From Prorocentrum cordatum (lineage: Eukaryota; Sar; Dinophyceae; Prorocentrales; Prorocentraceae), in NCBI GenBank assembly GCA_963575745.1, contig CAUYUJ010003558.1, forward strand, positions 669,524 through 733,523: a stretch of DNA of 64,000 nt. The letters are read 5' to 3'. The position numbers and the translations under genes are program-made. The notes below the pieces were generated by a model, which did not search any database, had not been told where the DNA came from, and was given only the letters and a program-made list of their open reading frames with translations. Below, in pieces: positions 31,780 through 42,810 of the stretch. Position 1 is the first letter of the stretch, and the number at the start of each line of letters is the position of its first letter.

Positions 31780-33290
31780 CAGCGGGAGAGGGAACTTGAG
31801 AAGGTTTATTCTCCCGCGTGCGTTTTGGGCTGGGGAGGGAACTTGAAAAAGTTTACTCTCTAGCTGCGGGGGAGGGAACTTTAAAAAGGTGCACGTTCCC
31901 GCTTGTGGTCGAACTGGAGAGGGAACTTGCAAAGGTTCACACTCCAGGAAGACACAAGGAACTTCAAACGATTCACTCTCCCTCGTGTGGTCGGACTGGA
32001 GGGGGAACTTGCAAAGGTTCACCCTTCAGTCGCGGGAAAGGGAACTTGCAAAGGTTGACTTCCCCGCATGCGATCGAACTGGAGTGGGAACTTGAGAAGG
32101 TTCACTCTCCAGGCGGGGGAGGGCGAACTTGAAAAGGTTCACTCTCCCTCTTGTGGTCGGACTGAAGGGGGAACTTGACAAGATTCGCTTTTCAGCCGCG
32201 GGAAAGGGAACTTGCAAAGGTTCACTTTCTCGCTGACGTTCGAACTGGATAGGGAACTTGGAAAGGTTTTCTCTCCCTACGACTAGGACGATTGAAGGAT
32301 ACTACTGGAGGAGGAGAGAAGAGCTTTGCTTCGTGTTTGGTAACAAGGGGAAACTGACGCAATTTATTTTTTTTGGCGTTCCAGAGGTTGGGAAGATAAT
32401 TCTTTCCTCCGGGACGGAACAAGACTTGAGTCGTTGAAAGTTGGCGCAAATCAATCTAGCTTGCGATACAAAGTCGTCACGAGACGCGCTGGAAAACCCC
32501 GGGCCGGTAAAGATATTGTGTTGAGTTTGTTTCTGGCGGCTCTGGGGGCTCAGAAAGGGCCCCCAGGATAGGGGAAACACAGAAAGGGTCCTATTTAAAG
32601 GCATTCGGCCAAATCCGCCACCGTGCCTGGGTAATGGGCGGGAGAGGGAACTTGAAAATATTCACTTTCCCGCTTGTGGTCGAAATGGACACGAAACTTG
32701 AAAAGGTTTACTCTCCAGGAAAGGACAAGGAATTTCAAAATGTTCACTCCCCCTCGTGTGGTCGGACTGAGGGGGGACTTGGAAAGGTTCAACCTTCAGC
32801 CGCGGGACAGGGAATTTGCAAAGGTTTATTTCCCCGCGTGCGATCGAACTGGAGAGGGAACTTAAAAAGGTTCACTCTCCAACAGGCGGGGGAGAAGGAA
32901 CATGATAAGGTTCACCCTCTTTTGCGGTCGGACTGAGAGGGGAACTTGAAAAGGTTCACCCTTCCGCCGCAGGAAAGGGAACTTGCAAAGGTTGACTTCC
33001 TCGCATGCGATCGAACTGGAAAGTGAACCTAAAAAAAAGGTTCACTCTCCAATCGGGGGAGAGGGAACTCAAAAGTTCACCCTCCCTCTTGTGGCCGGAC
33101 TGAAGGGGGAACTTGAAAAGGTTCACCCTTCAGCCGCGGGAAAGGGAACTTGCAAAGGTTCACTTTCTCGCTGACGTTCGAACTGGAGAGGGAAGTTGAA
33201 AAGGTTTTCTCTCCCTACGACTAGGACAACTGAGGGATACGACTGGAGGAGGAGAGAAGAGCTTTGCTTCGTGTTTGGTCGTAAGGGGAA
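31780..33290 (+). repeat. ~45-bp satellite with GGAACTTG...AAGGTTCAC core
   Basis: Roughly 30 units of GGGAACTTGNAAAGGTTCAC plus a variable linker (CTCTCCCTCTTGTGGTCGGA, CCCTTCAGCCGCGGGAAA, TTCCCCGCATGCGATCGAAC). The core is partly self-complementary (GGAACTT with AAGGTTC). Unit length varies from 38 to 52 bp. 32,340-32,600 interrupts the array with unique sequence. Confidence 0.9.
32100..33290. repeat. ~240-bp block duplicated at 938-bp offset
   Basis: GACTAGGACGATTGAAGGAT at 32,281 matches GACTAGGACAACTGAGGGAT at 33,219, and the shared block (about 32,100-32,350 and 33,050-33,300) includes GAGGAGAGAAGAGCTTTGCT, non-satellite sequence in both copies. The duplication therefore carried an edge of the array with it. 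Confidence 0.8.
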
Positions 33291-33484
33291 ATGAACGCAA
33301 ATATTCTGACGCCGCCGACTCCTCAGTCTGGTCTCCTCCCAGTCTCGTCTCCTCCTATGTAGGTTCGTCCATACGCAGATTCCTTCGCTCTCGTACAATA
33401 CAGAATTGTTCACACTCAGACTCACTTATACTCATACTTTCTCGGACTCACTCATGCTTAGACTCTGTCGCAATCATTTATTCA

Positions 33485-34405
33485 CATTCGGAAGATCCGG
33501 ACGATGCCCCTGGTGGGGTGTTGGTTCCAGCACCCCTAAGGGGAACCGCCGGAGGAGTACTTTACGGCATCTCAAGCGGTTTGCCGGCTGCGGTGCCCAA
33601 CATCTTTTGTGTTGACAGCAGTTTGTGAAGATGTCACAGGCGGGGCGCTGGTGTCAGCACCCCTAATGGAGCCGCCAGGGGGTATTGCACGGGCGCGTTC
33701 GCGGCCATTTTGTGGGGATGCCTCAGGCGGTTTGCCTGTTTCGGTGGCCGACGTCGTCTGCGTTTAGAACAGATCGTGAGGATGTGTCAGGTGGGGCGCT
33801 GGTTTCAGCACCCCGAAAAGGAGCCGCCAGAGAGGTATTGCACGGGCCCGTTCGCGCCCAGTTTGTGGGGATATCTCAACGGTTTCCCTGTTTCGGTGGC
33901 CAACATCGACTGCGTATAGACCAGATTGTGAGGATGTCTAAGGCGGGGCGCTGGTTTCAGCACCCTTAAGGGGAGCCGCCAGAGGGTGAGAAGTCTCAGG
34001 CGGTTTGCACGTTTCCGTGCTCAACATCGTCCGCGTGTATAACAGTTTGTGAAGACGTCTCCAGCGGACCGCTAGTTTCAGCACCATTACAGGGAACCGC
34101 CTGGGGTGTTTTCACGGGCCCGTTCGCGGCCAGTATGTCGGGATGTCCTTGCGGTTTGCTTGTTCTGTGGCTCAACATCCTTTTCGCTGTCAGAGCAGAC
34201 TTGGAAGGTGTCTCAGGCGGGGCGCAGGTTTCAGTACCCCTAAGGGGAGCCCCCAGGGGGTATGACACGGGCCCGTTCGCGGCCAGTTTTGTGGGGATGT
34301 CTCAGGCGGTTCGCTGTTTTGGTGGCTCAACATCCTTTGCTTTCAGAGCAGATTGGGAGCATGTCTCAGGCGGGGCGCTGGTATCAGCACCCTGGAGGGC
34401 GCTGG
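33485..34405 (+). repeat. ~152-bp satellite, array 2, seven units
   Basis: Unit starts homologous to GTGAGGATGTCTCAGGCGGG lie at about 33,488 (partial), 33,625, 33,776, 33,928, 34,049, 34,203 and 34,355. Spacing is 151-154 bp except one 121-bp unit. Same family as 31,205-31,685; the ~45-bp satellite sits between the two arrays. 34,405-34,840 is unassigned, AT-richer toward the right. Confidence 0.92.
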
Positions 34406-34869
34406 TTTCCTTTTCTCTCTCTCTCGCTCCTCCCCTCCCTCTCCTGTGTGTTTCATCCATGCACCTCTGTCGCGTCCTCGCTCGGGCCTCCGGGGGCCGA
34501 GTCGGCTTCGGGGGGGGATTGGCTTCAGGGGGCAGATCCAGTAAGTGATCCACAGGACGGTAAGGCGTTTTGGGTTGAAGGCCGTCTTTGTTACACCCCA
34601 GGGGGGTGAGTGGAGAAATGGCTGATGACGCAGATGGCTGCGCGCACGTGTGCTCGTCGCTCACATGGACGCGCTCTTAGATCAAGACTATCATACACAG
34701 ATGCTCGTGATGACACTATCCTACAACATGATATGCACATATAGCTCATATGGCTATACGGTCATAAACAGATCTGAACACAAACTATTTCTTTACTGGG
34801 ATCCACATATGGGGAGCTCCACGCAGTGAGTAAGTTGTTCAGGCGTATTCCGCCTTCTCGGCGCACTTA

Positions 34870-35690
34870 TGATCAGTCGGAGCGTTTTCCGTTGCGTTCG
34901 TTGTCCCGTGTTGAGCATCTCCTTAATAGTGTCCACGAAGAGTAACCGTACATGACGCATGGTGTGATCGTGCCACTGAAGAGCCAGAGCCTGCTGTGCA
35001 GGGGAAACTGTTTGTTGCTAGGTTCGCCCCGTAGTTGGTGAAACGTCGACCATCCCGCGGCGATCTTGTTTTTCAGCTCGTGGTCGCGGAAATCGTGGGC
35101 CGACGACCTTCTGCCCAAGTATTTCGTACTGTGGTCGTTGTGTCGAATGTCAATACGCGCGCCATCTAAGATGATGTGCGCGATTGTCTTGCCAGTCCTC
35201 CGCCGGACGTTGGCGAGCATATTTGTCTAATCGGGGTGCAGCGAGTCCACAGCATGATGCTTTGCTTTTCAAGTCGCGTAGCATTCATGTAAGTTGGTGG
35301 AGGTCTGGGGCGTACAGCAGGACGCCTGCTGCGAGGCGTCGGTTCGCTATGCTTGATCATTGAGAGAAGCCGAGCTTGATGCCGAATATTTTCGTTGCCA
35401 ACTGGGTTTGATGTGTCGGAAGTTGTGCTCCAACAGCGTATTGAGCAGAAAGGAGCTGAAAATGATCTCTCTGCTTCATACACCGCTGTAAGCCAAAACT
35501 TGGACTGGTGACATCAGTGCGGGCAATGGCCGTCTGATCGCTGTACTTGTGAATCGTGCTGTACGCTTCGGAAGTGTGTTGTTGCAGTAGAGCATCCCAC
35601 AAGTTTTTGTGGTCCGCGCACTGGAACGCCTTTTAGAAACTGACTGCTGCCACCCAGAGTGGCAACTGCCAACAATAGGATTGTTCATGC
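34870..35690 (-). pseudogene. LINE reverse transcriptase fragment
   Basis: On the - strand: PLWVAAVSF (35,660), then AFQCADHKNLWDAL (frame of 35,602), AIARTDVTSPSFGLQR and QRDHFQLLSAQYAVGAQL, then a frame change to HIILDGARIDIRHNDHSTKY, LGRRSSAHDFRDHELKN and FSGTITPCVMYGYSSWTLL (35,220-34,873). The order is that of motif A through the post-polymerase region. Motif C (FADD) is not visible where expected, about 35.25 kb, so it is lost or scrambled. No endonuclease region is found upstream; an AGG microsatellite begins at 35,728. Confidence 0.78.
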
Positions 35691-35727
35691 AACATTGCCG
35701 TCGTGAAGAGGTGGTCTTCGGTGATGA

Positions 35728-35860
35728 AGCCAGCAGGAGGAGGAGGAGGACGAGGAGGAGGAGGAGGAGGAGGAGGAGCAGCAGCAGGAGGGAAAGGACG
35801 AGGACAAGGAGGAGGAGGAGGAGGCGGAGGAGGAGGAGGAGAGGGAGGAGAGGGGGGGGG
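35728..35860 (+). repeat. (AGG)n microsatellite
   Basis: AGGAGG runs with GAC and GCAGC interruptions. A related AGGATGAGG tract is at 35,985-36,040. Both lie at the 5' side of the LINE fragment. Confidence 0.95.
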
Positions 35861-36179
35861 GAGGCGTAGTCGGGAGCCGCTGCCCGCGCGGTGGTGGGCG
35901 GGGTGCCCCGCAGCGCGGGCGCTTATCAACACCTGGGACCAAGCAGCTTCGGGCACTGAGTTGGTGGGGCGACGAAGGCATAGGATGAGGATGAGGATGA
36001 TGAGGAGGAGCAGCAACAGCAGCAGGAGGGTGAGGAAGAAAAGGACAGAGACCAGGGGGCACTTTGACAGAGAGGGGGAGGGAGGAAAAAAACGGAGGAG
36101 GGAGCCCGTCGTTCCCTCGGGCTCGCTCCCACACCCATGGACTTCCATCGTATGCAATCGGCGGCAGCGGTTCCTGTGC

Positions 36180-36385
36180 TACTAGCTGATCAGATTGTCT
36201 GCCATGGTCTGCTGCAGACGATCAGCGGGGATAGCCATCCCTGGCGGCCCCTAGCTGGTCAAATTGTCTGCTATAGTCTGCAAACGCCTGCATCGGTTCC
36301 TCGCGGCCCCTAGCTTACCCTATCGTCTACAATCGTCTGATTTGTCAGCTATCGTCTGCCATCGTCTGGCAGCAAGTAGCCCCTG
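36180..36385. repeat. CTGCYATCGTCTGC short repeats
   Basis: ATCGTCTGCCATCGTCTG, GATTGTCTGCCATGGTCTGC and CCCCTAGCTGGTCAAATTG phrases recur irregularly. Confidence 0.55.
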
Positions 36386-36469
36386 GCGGTCCCGACAACA
36401 ACGGATGTATACGTCGTTAGGCGACCCGCGCCACATGTAGCCCTAACCCTTTGCAACCTTGGTATTGAG

Positions 36470-36930
36470 AATGCGCCGCTACACCGCTACATCGTTACAC
36501 CGCTACACTGGGTTGCGGACTAAGGGTGCAACGGTACACCGCTACAGCGCTACACCGTTAACTGCAACGGAACAAAACAATTTCCACAGCCGTCCAGACA
36601 CCCACTTCCCATTATTTTGGCGCGTTGCGTGGTCCAGTCAGCGACTGAAGGGACCTAGAAATTATCTTTTTGATCAAATGGATCGTAGGTTCCGTCAATT
36701 GGCGACTGAAATAACCTTGGGGATATCTCGAGGGGCTGGCCACATGTGGGACGCGCCATACTCCATTGCGGCAGACGGTGTTACGGTGTAACGGTGCAGC
36801 GCTACACCGTTGTGGCTAACGGTGTAACGGCTTAGCGGTGTGGCGCTACACCGTTGCGGCGAACGGTGCCATGATGTAGCGGTAACCCTACTCCGCTGCG
36901 GCCAACGGTGTGACAGTGCAGCGGTGTAAA
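36470..36930. repeat. TACACCG minisatellite, loci 2 and 3, flanking a unique island
   Basis: 36,475-36,565 carries GCTACACCGCTACA units; 36,775-36,930 carries the complementary GGTGTAACGGTGCAGCG units. The ~210 bp between them (36,566-36,775) is AT-richer, without repeats or recognisable coding signal. 36,930-37,530 shows nothing assignable. Confidence 0.7.
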
Positions 36931-37534
36931 CGAAAGTTGAATACGCCGGGATGCCCCCTACACTGGAAAACGGGGGCGCCTACCCGCGACCGTACGCGGC
37001 CAGCGAACGCGCCAATGTCTGTGAAGACGGCCTCATTTCTCTGAAACGCTCCACCGAGTTTCGAAGCGACCCCAACCGTGGCGACGAGGGTTTTCCAAGG
37101 CGAGCAGCGGTACGGGCATCCTTTTCTCCTCCACGGAGTCAGGCAGTGGCCGCGCTTCTGCGGGCCGGCACCTTTAGAGCCACTCTGGGCGAAAGGCCCC
37201 TCCCCGCGCAGCGTCCGAGTGGGCGAGTCTCGGGTGCGCGTGAGAGGAGAGACAATCCACGTGGGGCACCGACGCGTGCAACTTTCGTGCGCCTTTTGAC
37301 CCCCCAGTGGCAGTTCGTAAAGGGGCCCAGGGGGACACACATACATAGACACAAACTCCAGGATTCCCTGTATGTTTGCGAATTCTGTATTTGCATGTCC
37401 CCCTCCACTTCCCATATATTCCTGCATGCTCCTGGGCACCGACGCAGGTTAAATTTAGGGGCCATCAGCGGGCCACTTTCCTGCCAACCTCTGACCCCCC
37501 CACAAGTGTACGGTTGGGAACGTTCGCTCTTGTT

Positions 37535-37722
37535 CTTAGCGTGTGGCGACGGCGATCCTGGCGACACGCTATGCCCTGCGAGCGGATAAGGTGGCGTTCC
37601 GCTCCGCTCCGCTGGGCGGGAGGCCAAGAAAGGCTCGGGACACTGACGCTTGGCAGTGGGGTTGTGGATACCGTGTCGCGCTGACGCGTAGTGGGCCAGA
37701 ACTGGCGGCGCGACACGCTAAG
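37535..37722. mobile_element. MITE-like element, family 2 copy 2
   Basis: The ends CTTAGCGTGT and ACACGCTAAG are perfect inverted repeats of 10 bp. Pairing continues imperfectly inward (GGCGACGGCGATCCTGG with CCAGAACTGGCGGCGCG). The interior includes GGGCGGGAGGCCAAGAAAG, comparable to GTTGCGGGAGGCTAAGAGAT in copy 1 at 18,130-18,313. 188 bp, no coding capacity. 37,723-38,330 is unassigned. Confidence 0.68.
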
Positions 37723-38339
37723 CGAAAGTTCATCACAAGAGATCGTCAGAGTGAGGGGGCCGAGTAATCTTTCATCGTCCCTGGGCGCGTGGCCGAAGTG
37801 GGGTCCCGCGACGGCGGACGTCCCGAACCAGGGTCTCGCTCCATCGATCTCACTATCGCCTTAACTATCGATGTCACGATCGTTTCCAATATGTATGCCC
37901 GAGGGTCCATGTGCGTTCATGCCAACAAAGCCATTGACCGTACATCGTGTACATTATGAGCGCCGTCGTCACCAACATCGGCGCCGCCTTGGGCCATGCC
38001 GCCGTCACCGTCACCTCGCCACCACCATGCTCTTATCGTAATCATTGTCGCCGTTGCCGACGTCATCATCATACCACGCCTGCCCGAACCACCGGCCCGC
38101 ACTGAAGTACCCGCGCGCCAGCGCGGGCTTTGAGACGCGCGGTCCCCGCTGCACTCTGCCCGAGAGGTCCCCGACCGCGGTGGGCGCCGCACCCCCTCCA
38201 CCGGGGCGGGCGGCGGCCACCCCACCTCCAGCAGCGCGGGCCCCACGTCGGCGGCGCCCCCGCGGATGGCGAACAGCTCCGCGGGCATGCTGCGCCGCGC
38301 CGCGTCCTCTCGGGCCGCCGCTCGGGGCGCGCCATCGCC

Positions 38340-38530
38340 GCCGCCGCCGAAGTCGTTGTCGACGTCGCCGCCGTGGTCGTCATTGTCGTCGTCGTGGTCG
38401 TCGTCGTCGTCGACGTCGTCATTGTCGTCGTCGACGTCGTCATCGTCGTCGTCCTCGTCGTCGTAGCCGCCGCCTTCGTCGTCGTCATCGTCGTCGTCAT
38501 TGTCGTCGTCGTCGTCGTCGTGGTCATCCA
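38340..38530 (+). repeat. (GTC)n-type microsatellite
   Basis: GTCGTCGTC with GCCGCC, ATTGTC and GACGTC interruptions. Acidic or basic low-complexity frames result on both strands. Confidence 0.92.
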
Positions 38531-38569
38531 CCCAGGTCACTGAGCGGGCCGGCCGACGCCCAAAAGAGC

Positions 38570-38895
38570 CACGTGACTGTCGCAAATCGCGCGTGCGCAA
38601 GGATCATGTCGAGCGTCGCCGAGCCCAGACGAGCGTCGCTGAGCATCGTTCAGAATCGTGGAACGTGAACGTCCCGGAGTTTCGAACGTCGGCGAACGTC
38701 TGGAGCGCCGCCAAATTCTCGAACGTTGACTTACACAGATAGCCGTCGAGCGTCTTGAAATGTCGTCGAACGTCGTCGAGCATCGTCGAACGTCTTCGAA
38801 AGTCGTCGCGCGTATTCGAGCGCCTTCGGACGTCATCGGGCGTTGTCGAGCGACGAACGTCGTCGAGCAACGTCGATCGTAGCCGTCGCCGCCGC
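38570..38895 (+). repeat. GTCGAACGTC-type short repeat
   Basis: Irregular 10-16-bp units such as GTCGAGCGTCGCC, ATCGTCGAACGTC and TTCGGACGTCATCG. Confidence 0.75.
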
Positions 38896-38934
38896 CGTCG
38901 TTGTCGCTGCCGTCCCTCCACAGGGCGAGATGCT

Positions 38935-39745
38935 CTTTGCCCCTGCAAGGCGAAAGAGTGGGTTCAGAGGCCCCCAAGGGGCCCGCGGACGAGTACCGAG
39001 CCGCGCCACGCATGGCCGCCATTTCGAGGCTCGAGAGGTCGTCGCGGAACCGGTACACCTGCGGCCTCGGGACGGCAGGCGGCGGCGGCCAGCGGGACGC
39101 ACCAAAAGTCACCTGAACGATGTCGCGGCCCAGCGAGCCTGGGCGGTTGTCCTCCTCGTACACGTCGAGGTCGGGCGTCCCGACCAGAAACACCCCGAGA
39201 TCAATCGCCGAGCACACTGCGCGCCGGCACCGTATCACCTGGCGCTGGTGGTACACCGGGGGCCCCGGCACCGCGTAGAGCACGAAGAACCACTCCTGGA
39301 TCAGCTGCGGCTGCAGCGCCACCACTGCGCCCGCTGCCGCCATCGCCGCCGGGCGTCGCACGGCCGACGGCTGGGGCGGCCTCGCCCACGAAGCCAGGCT
39401 CCGCTTGCCGCGGTCGGCTCCAGCCCCACGCCCAGAGGATGAGCGCGCACGCCGGCACCCCGGCGCCGAAGCCCGCCAAGGCGGCCTCGGCCCACCAGCC
39501 CGCGGCGGGCGCCGCGGCCTTCGTCGGGGGGACGGGCGGCGCCCCCGGGCAGGCCGGGCAGGCCGGGAGTTCGGGGAACTCTGGGCAGGGCGGCGCCGCG
39601 GGGCACGGCGGCACCTCGGGGCAGCGGCTCGCCAGGAAAAGCGAAGAGAGCCCCGGCCAGCGCAGCGCCTCGGTCGTGAGGAACTCCGCCAGTGCCCCCG
39701 CCTGCATGGGCCGCCAGAGGGATGCCGAGGGTAGCCACAATTAGC
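38935..39745 (-). pseudogene. Decayed Cys-Pro-rich membrane ORF, probably retroelement-associated
   Basis: The frame from ATG at 39,740 encodes MWLPSASLWRPMQAGALAEF, a Cys/Pro repeat (CPEVPPCPAAPPCP, ACPACPGAPP), and a hydrophobic segment AALAGFGAGVPACALILWAW. After a frame change near 39.4 kb the next frame reads LIQEWFFVLYAVPGPPVYHQ, FLVGTPDLDVYEED, DIVQVTFGASRW, QVYRFRDDLSSLEMAAMRG and ends in satellite. A CP-rich, one-TM N-terminus followed by a short domain ending in VYRF resembles an accessory ORF I associate with dinoflagellate retroelements; that link is from memory and uncertain. Function unknown; probably dead because of the frame break. Confidence 0.45.
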
Positions 39746-39879
39746 ACAAGCTCTCGAGCTTAAATAGTTACGGAGCGCGGCCACTCACAGATGCTGCAAT
39801 GCATTCTTCGTGAATAGATACCATAACTTCTGGAATGGAGGGGTCCTCGACTTGAGGCGTGCAAGAAATATCTATGCGG

Positions 39880-40040
39880 GGGCCGCTCGGGGGACTCCCT
39901 GGGGGCCCGCTTGGGCGCCAACTGGGGGCCTCTTGCGGGCTTCTTGGGGGGCTCTGGCGGCCTCTTGGGAACCGCTGAAATGCTCCGGGGGCCAGCTTGG
40001 CTCGGGCGGCGCTCGGGGCCTCCCAGGGCCCTCATGGAGC
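39880..40040 (-). repeat. CTTGGGGGCC-type minisatellite, reverse orientation
   Basis: GGGGGACTCCCTGGGGGCCC, TTGGGCGCCAACTGGGGGCC and CTCTTGGG units, the reverse complement of the CCCAAGAGGCCCCC family that dominates 41.7-52.1 kb. Confidence 0.75.
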
Positions 40041-40045
40041 GCTAG

Positions 40046-40612
<567 letters not shown>

Positions 40613-41650
40613 GCCGTCTTAGGGGCCATCCTGTGCTTCTTGGGCCCTTCGGGGGCTCTGCAGCGGCCTTGGGGCGCTCTTGGGGGCGCCCGAGACGCTG
40701 GTGGGACAAACAATGAATGTGCCAAACATCTACTTTTCCCTGGAAGAATGAAGGCACTATCGCCGCTCAGGGCCCTTGAGGGGGTTCTCTTGGAGCCATC
40801 TTGGAATATTTATGCGAAGCTCGACTGATCGCTCAGAGGCGCCGAGATCATTAAAATAAGTAGATCATTGAGTTCCGCTTGGGTTTGGGATACCCCACCT
40901 GCGGAAAAAATCAGACGCGCAGCCCTACAAGGCACGCCTCAGCAGGAAGCGCAGACACGTACGGTCCGAAAGATGCGCCATCTTGCGAAGTAAGCTCTCA
41001 GTTGCTGCCCACGCGCGCGATAATCGGCCGGTGCTGTGTAAGCGGCTTCGCTGGGGGCATGCGGGCAAGAGGGGGAGGAGGGGGTGAACAGTCCAAGTCA
41101 TCTCCGGTTGGGCGGGGCGGGGCGGTGGTATTCAGCCCCAGAGTCTAAGGCGGGGCATGGCCCACTCGCTTGCCTTCGGCTTGGGTGCTCCTGCAGGACT
41201 GCTTGCGGCTTCGCGGTTCCTCATGGTGTGTAGGGCTCGGAAAATCAGCTCGAGGTCCCCCTCTCGGGCCCTTCTTGGGCCCCTCATGGGGCCATCTTGG
41301 TGCCCTTTGGGGCCGTGTCGGGCGCCTCTGGGGCCGTCCTGGGGGCCTCTTGGGCCGCCTGAAATCCCCCCATTGGGGGCCTCTTAGGCCAATCTTAGGG
41401 GTATCATGGGCCGTCTTCGACACTGTTAAGAGGGAAATTGCGAATGTCCAAAAATATACGTTTTCCCCACGGAGTTGCGTTAATGGTTGCCGCTTGGAAA
41501 TCCTTTTGGGGCACTCTTGGGGCGTATTGGGGGCCTTTTGGGCCGTCTTCAAGCCATCTTCGGCATCTTGGAACGCTTTTGGCCCGTTTAGAAGACCTCT
41601 TGGACCGTCTTGGAAACAACTTTGGGCCACCTGGGGCTACCTTGGGGTTG
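40613..41650 (-). repeat. CTTGGGGGCC-type minisatellite, reverse orientation
   Basis: At 40,613-40,700 and 41,240-41,650 units such as TTGGGGGCCTCTTGGGCCGT and CTTGGGGCATCTTGGAACGC repeat loosely. 40,730-41,240 is mostly unique and holds no recognisable gene. Confidence 0.75.
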
Positions 41651-41958
41651 TCCGAAGCACACCCCCCAAGCACCGCCATGGAAGAAACGGTGGCTACGCC
41701 CTGGGGCGCCATTCCGCGCCAGAAGCTCCCCAGGAGGCCCCAAAAGACCCCCAAGAGAGCCCAGGAGGCCCCTCAGAGGCTTCACGAGCCCCCCAGAGAG
41801 GCCCAAAAAGAGACCCCAAGGCTCCCAAAAGGCCCCTAAGAGGCTTCACAACTGCCCCCTCGAGGCCCCCGAAAGGCCTCCCACGATATCCAAACGAACA
41901 TCCAAGAGGCCGCTAACCCACAACCAGAGCACGGTGGCGGGATGGGCCGAAGGCCGCT
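41650..41958 (+). repeat. Minisatellite orientation switch and forward CCCCAAGAGGCCC units
   Basis: Left of ~41,650 the repeat reads CTTGGGGCC; right of ~41,720 it reads CCCCAAGAGGCC. The turning sequence (41,650-41,720) contains CACCCCCCAAGCACCGCCAT and a CCCTGGGGCGCC palindrome-like block. Confidence 0.8.
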
Positions 41959-41959
41959 A

Positions 41960-42040
41960 GATCCGCCGCCCCCTGCTTGCAGGGGTGCACGGCGTGCTGG
42001 ATGAGCTGGTTTTGGTTTTGGTTCTTTTTCTAAAAGAACT
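41960..42040 (+). other. Repeat-unit header with hairpins H2 and H3, unit 1
   Basis: H2 arms are CCCCTG and CAGGGG (41,970-41,985). H3 arms are GTTCTTTT and AAAAGAAC with loop TCT, around 42,021-42,039. The same header recurs at 42,903, 43,835 and 44,767 with different H2 stem sequence but preserved pairing. Confidence 0.75.
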
Positions 42041-42763
42041 CTCCAGTGGGCTCCGGCCCGTCCCGCCGGGGTCCCGGGAGGAAGCCGAAAGGACCTCAAT
42101 CCGGAAACAGATCCTCCAAAAAACGGCCGTTTCGCTCGGGACATCCTCAACAAATCGCGAAGATGGCCCAAGATGGCCTCCAAGTCCGCCCGAGATGGTC
42201 CAAGACGGCCTCCAAAACGGCCCAAGAGAGTCCAAGACGGCCCAAGACGGCCCAAGAGGCCCCCCAGAGGCCTCCCAGACGGCCCAAGAGGCCTCCAAGA
42301 GGTCCTCCAGGAGAGTCCGAAGAGGCCAAAATCATTGATTTTTCCTTGGTTTTTGAAGGATTCTGGCATTTGCGCCTTTTCGGCTCTCCGACGGCTCGAG
42401 ACGGCCCAAGAAGCCCCCAAGATCGCCCAAGAGGCCCCCAAGAGAGCCCCATGATGGCCCAAGTGGCCTCCAAGATGGCCCCTAGAGGGCCCCAAGAGGG
42501 CCCAAGAGGCCTCCAACACGCCCAAGATGGCCTCCCAGACGCCCAAGATGGCCTCCAAGACGGCCCTGGAGCATTCCAAGCGGGCCCCAAGTCGGCCCAT
42601 AGAGGCCCCCCAAACGGCTTCCGACGGCTTCAGACGTGCCAGGAACCCACCAAGATGGCCGAAGTTGGCTCGAAGCTGGCCCGAGACGGCCCAAAAAGCC
42701 CCAAAGATCGCCCAAAGCTTGCCCAAGAGGCCTCCAAGACGGCCAAGATGACCTTCAAGATGC

Positions 42764-42810
42764 CCACGTGTTCCCCGAAGGCTTTCCAAACCGATTCGGG
42801 GAACACGTGG
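42764..42810. other. Hairpin H1 of the 932-bp unit, copy 1 (16-bp perfect stem)
   Basis: Arms CCACGTGTTCCCCGAA (42,764-42,779) and TTCGGGGAACACGTGG (42,795-42,810) around a 15-nt loop GCTTTCCAAACCGA plus flanking G. Copies: 43,696-43,742 (one mispair), 44,628-44,674 (perfect), and a diverged one near 51,978-52,024. Confidence 0.9.

Noticed and set aside
36425-36455. Interstitial telomere (CCCTAACCCT near 36,440)
   Set aside because: Only about one and a half repeats, with no extension; expected by chance in 64 kb.
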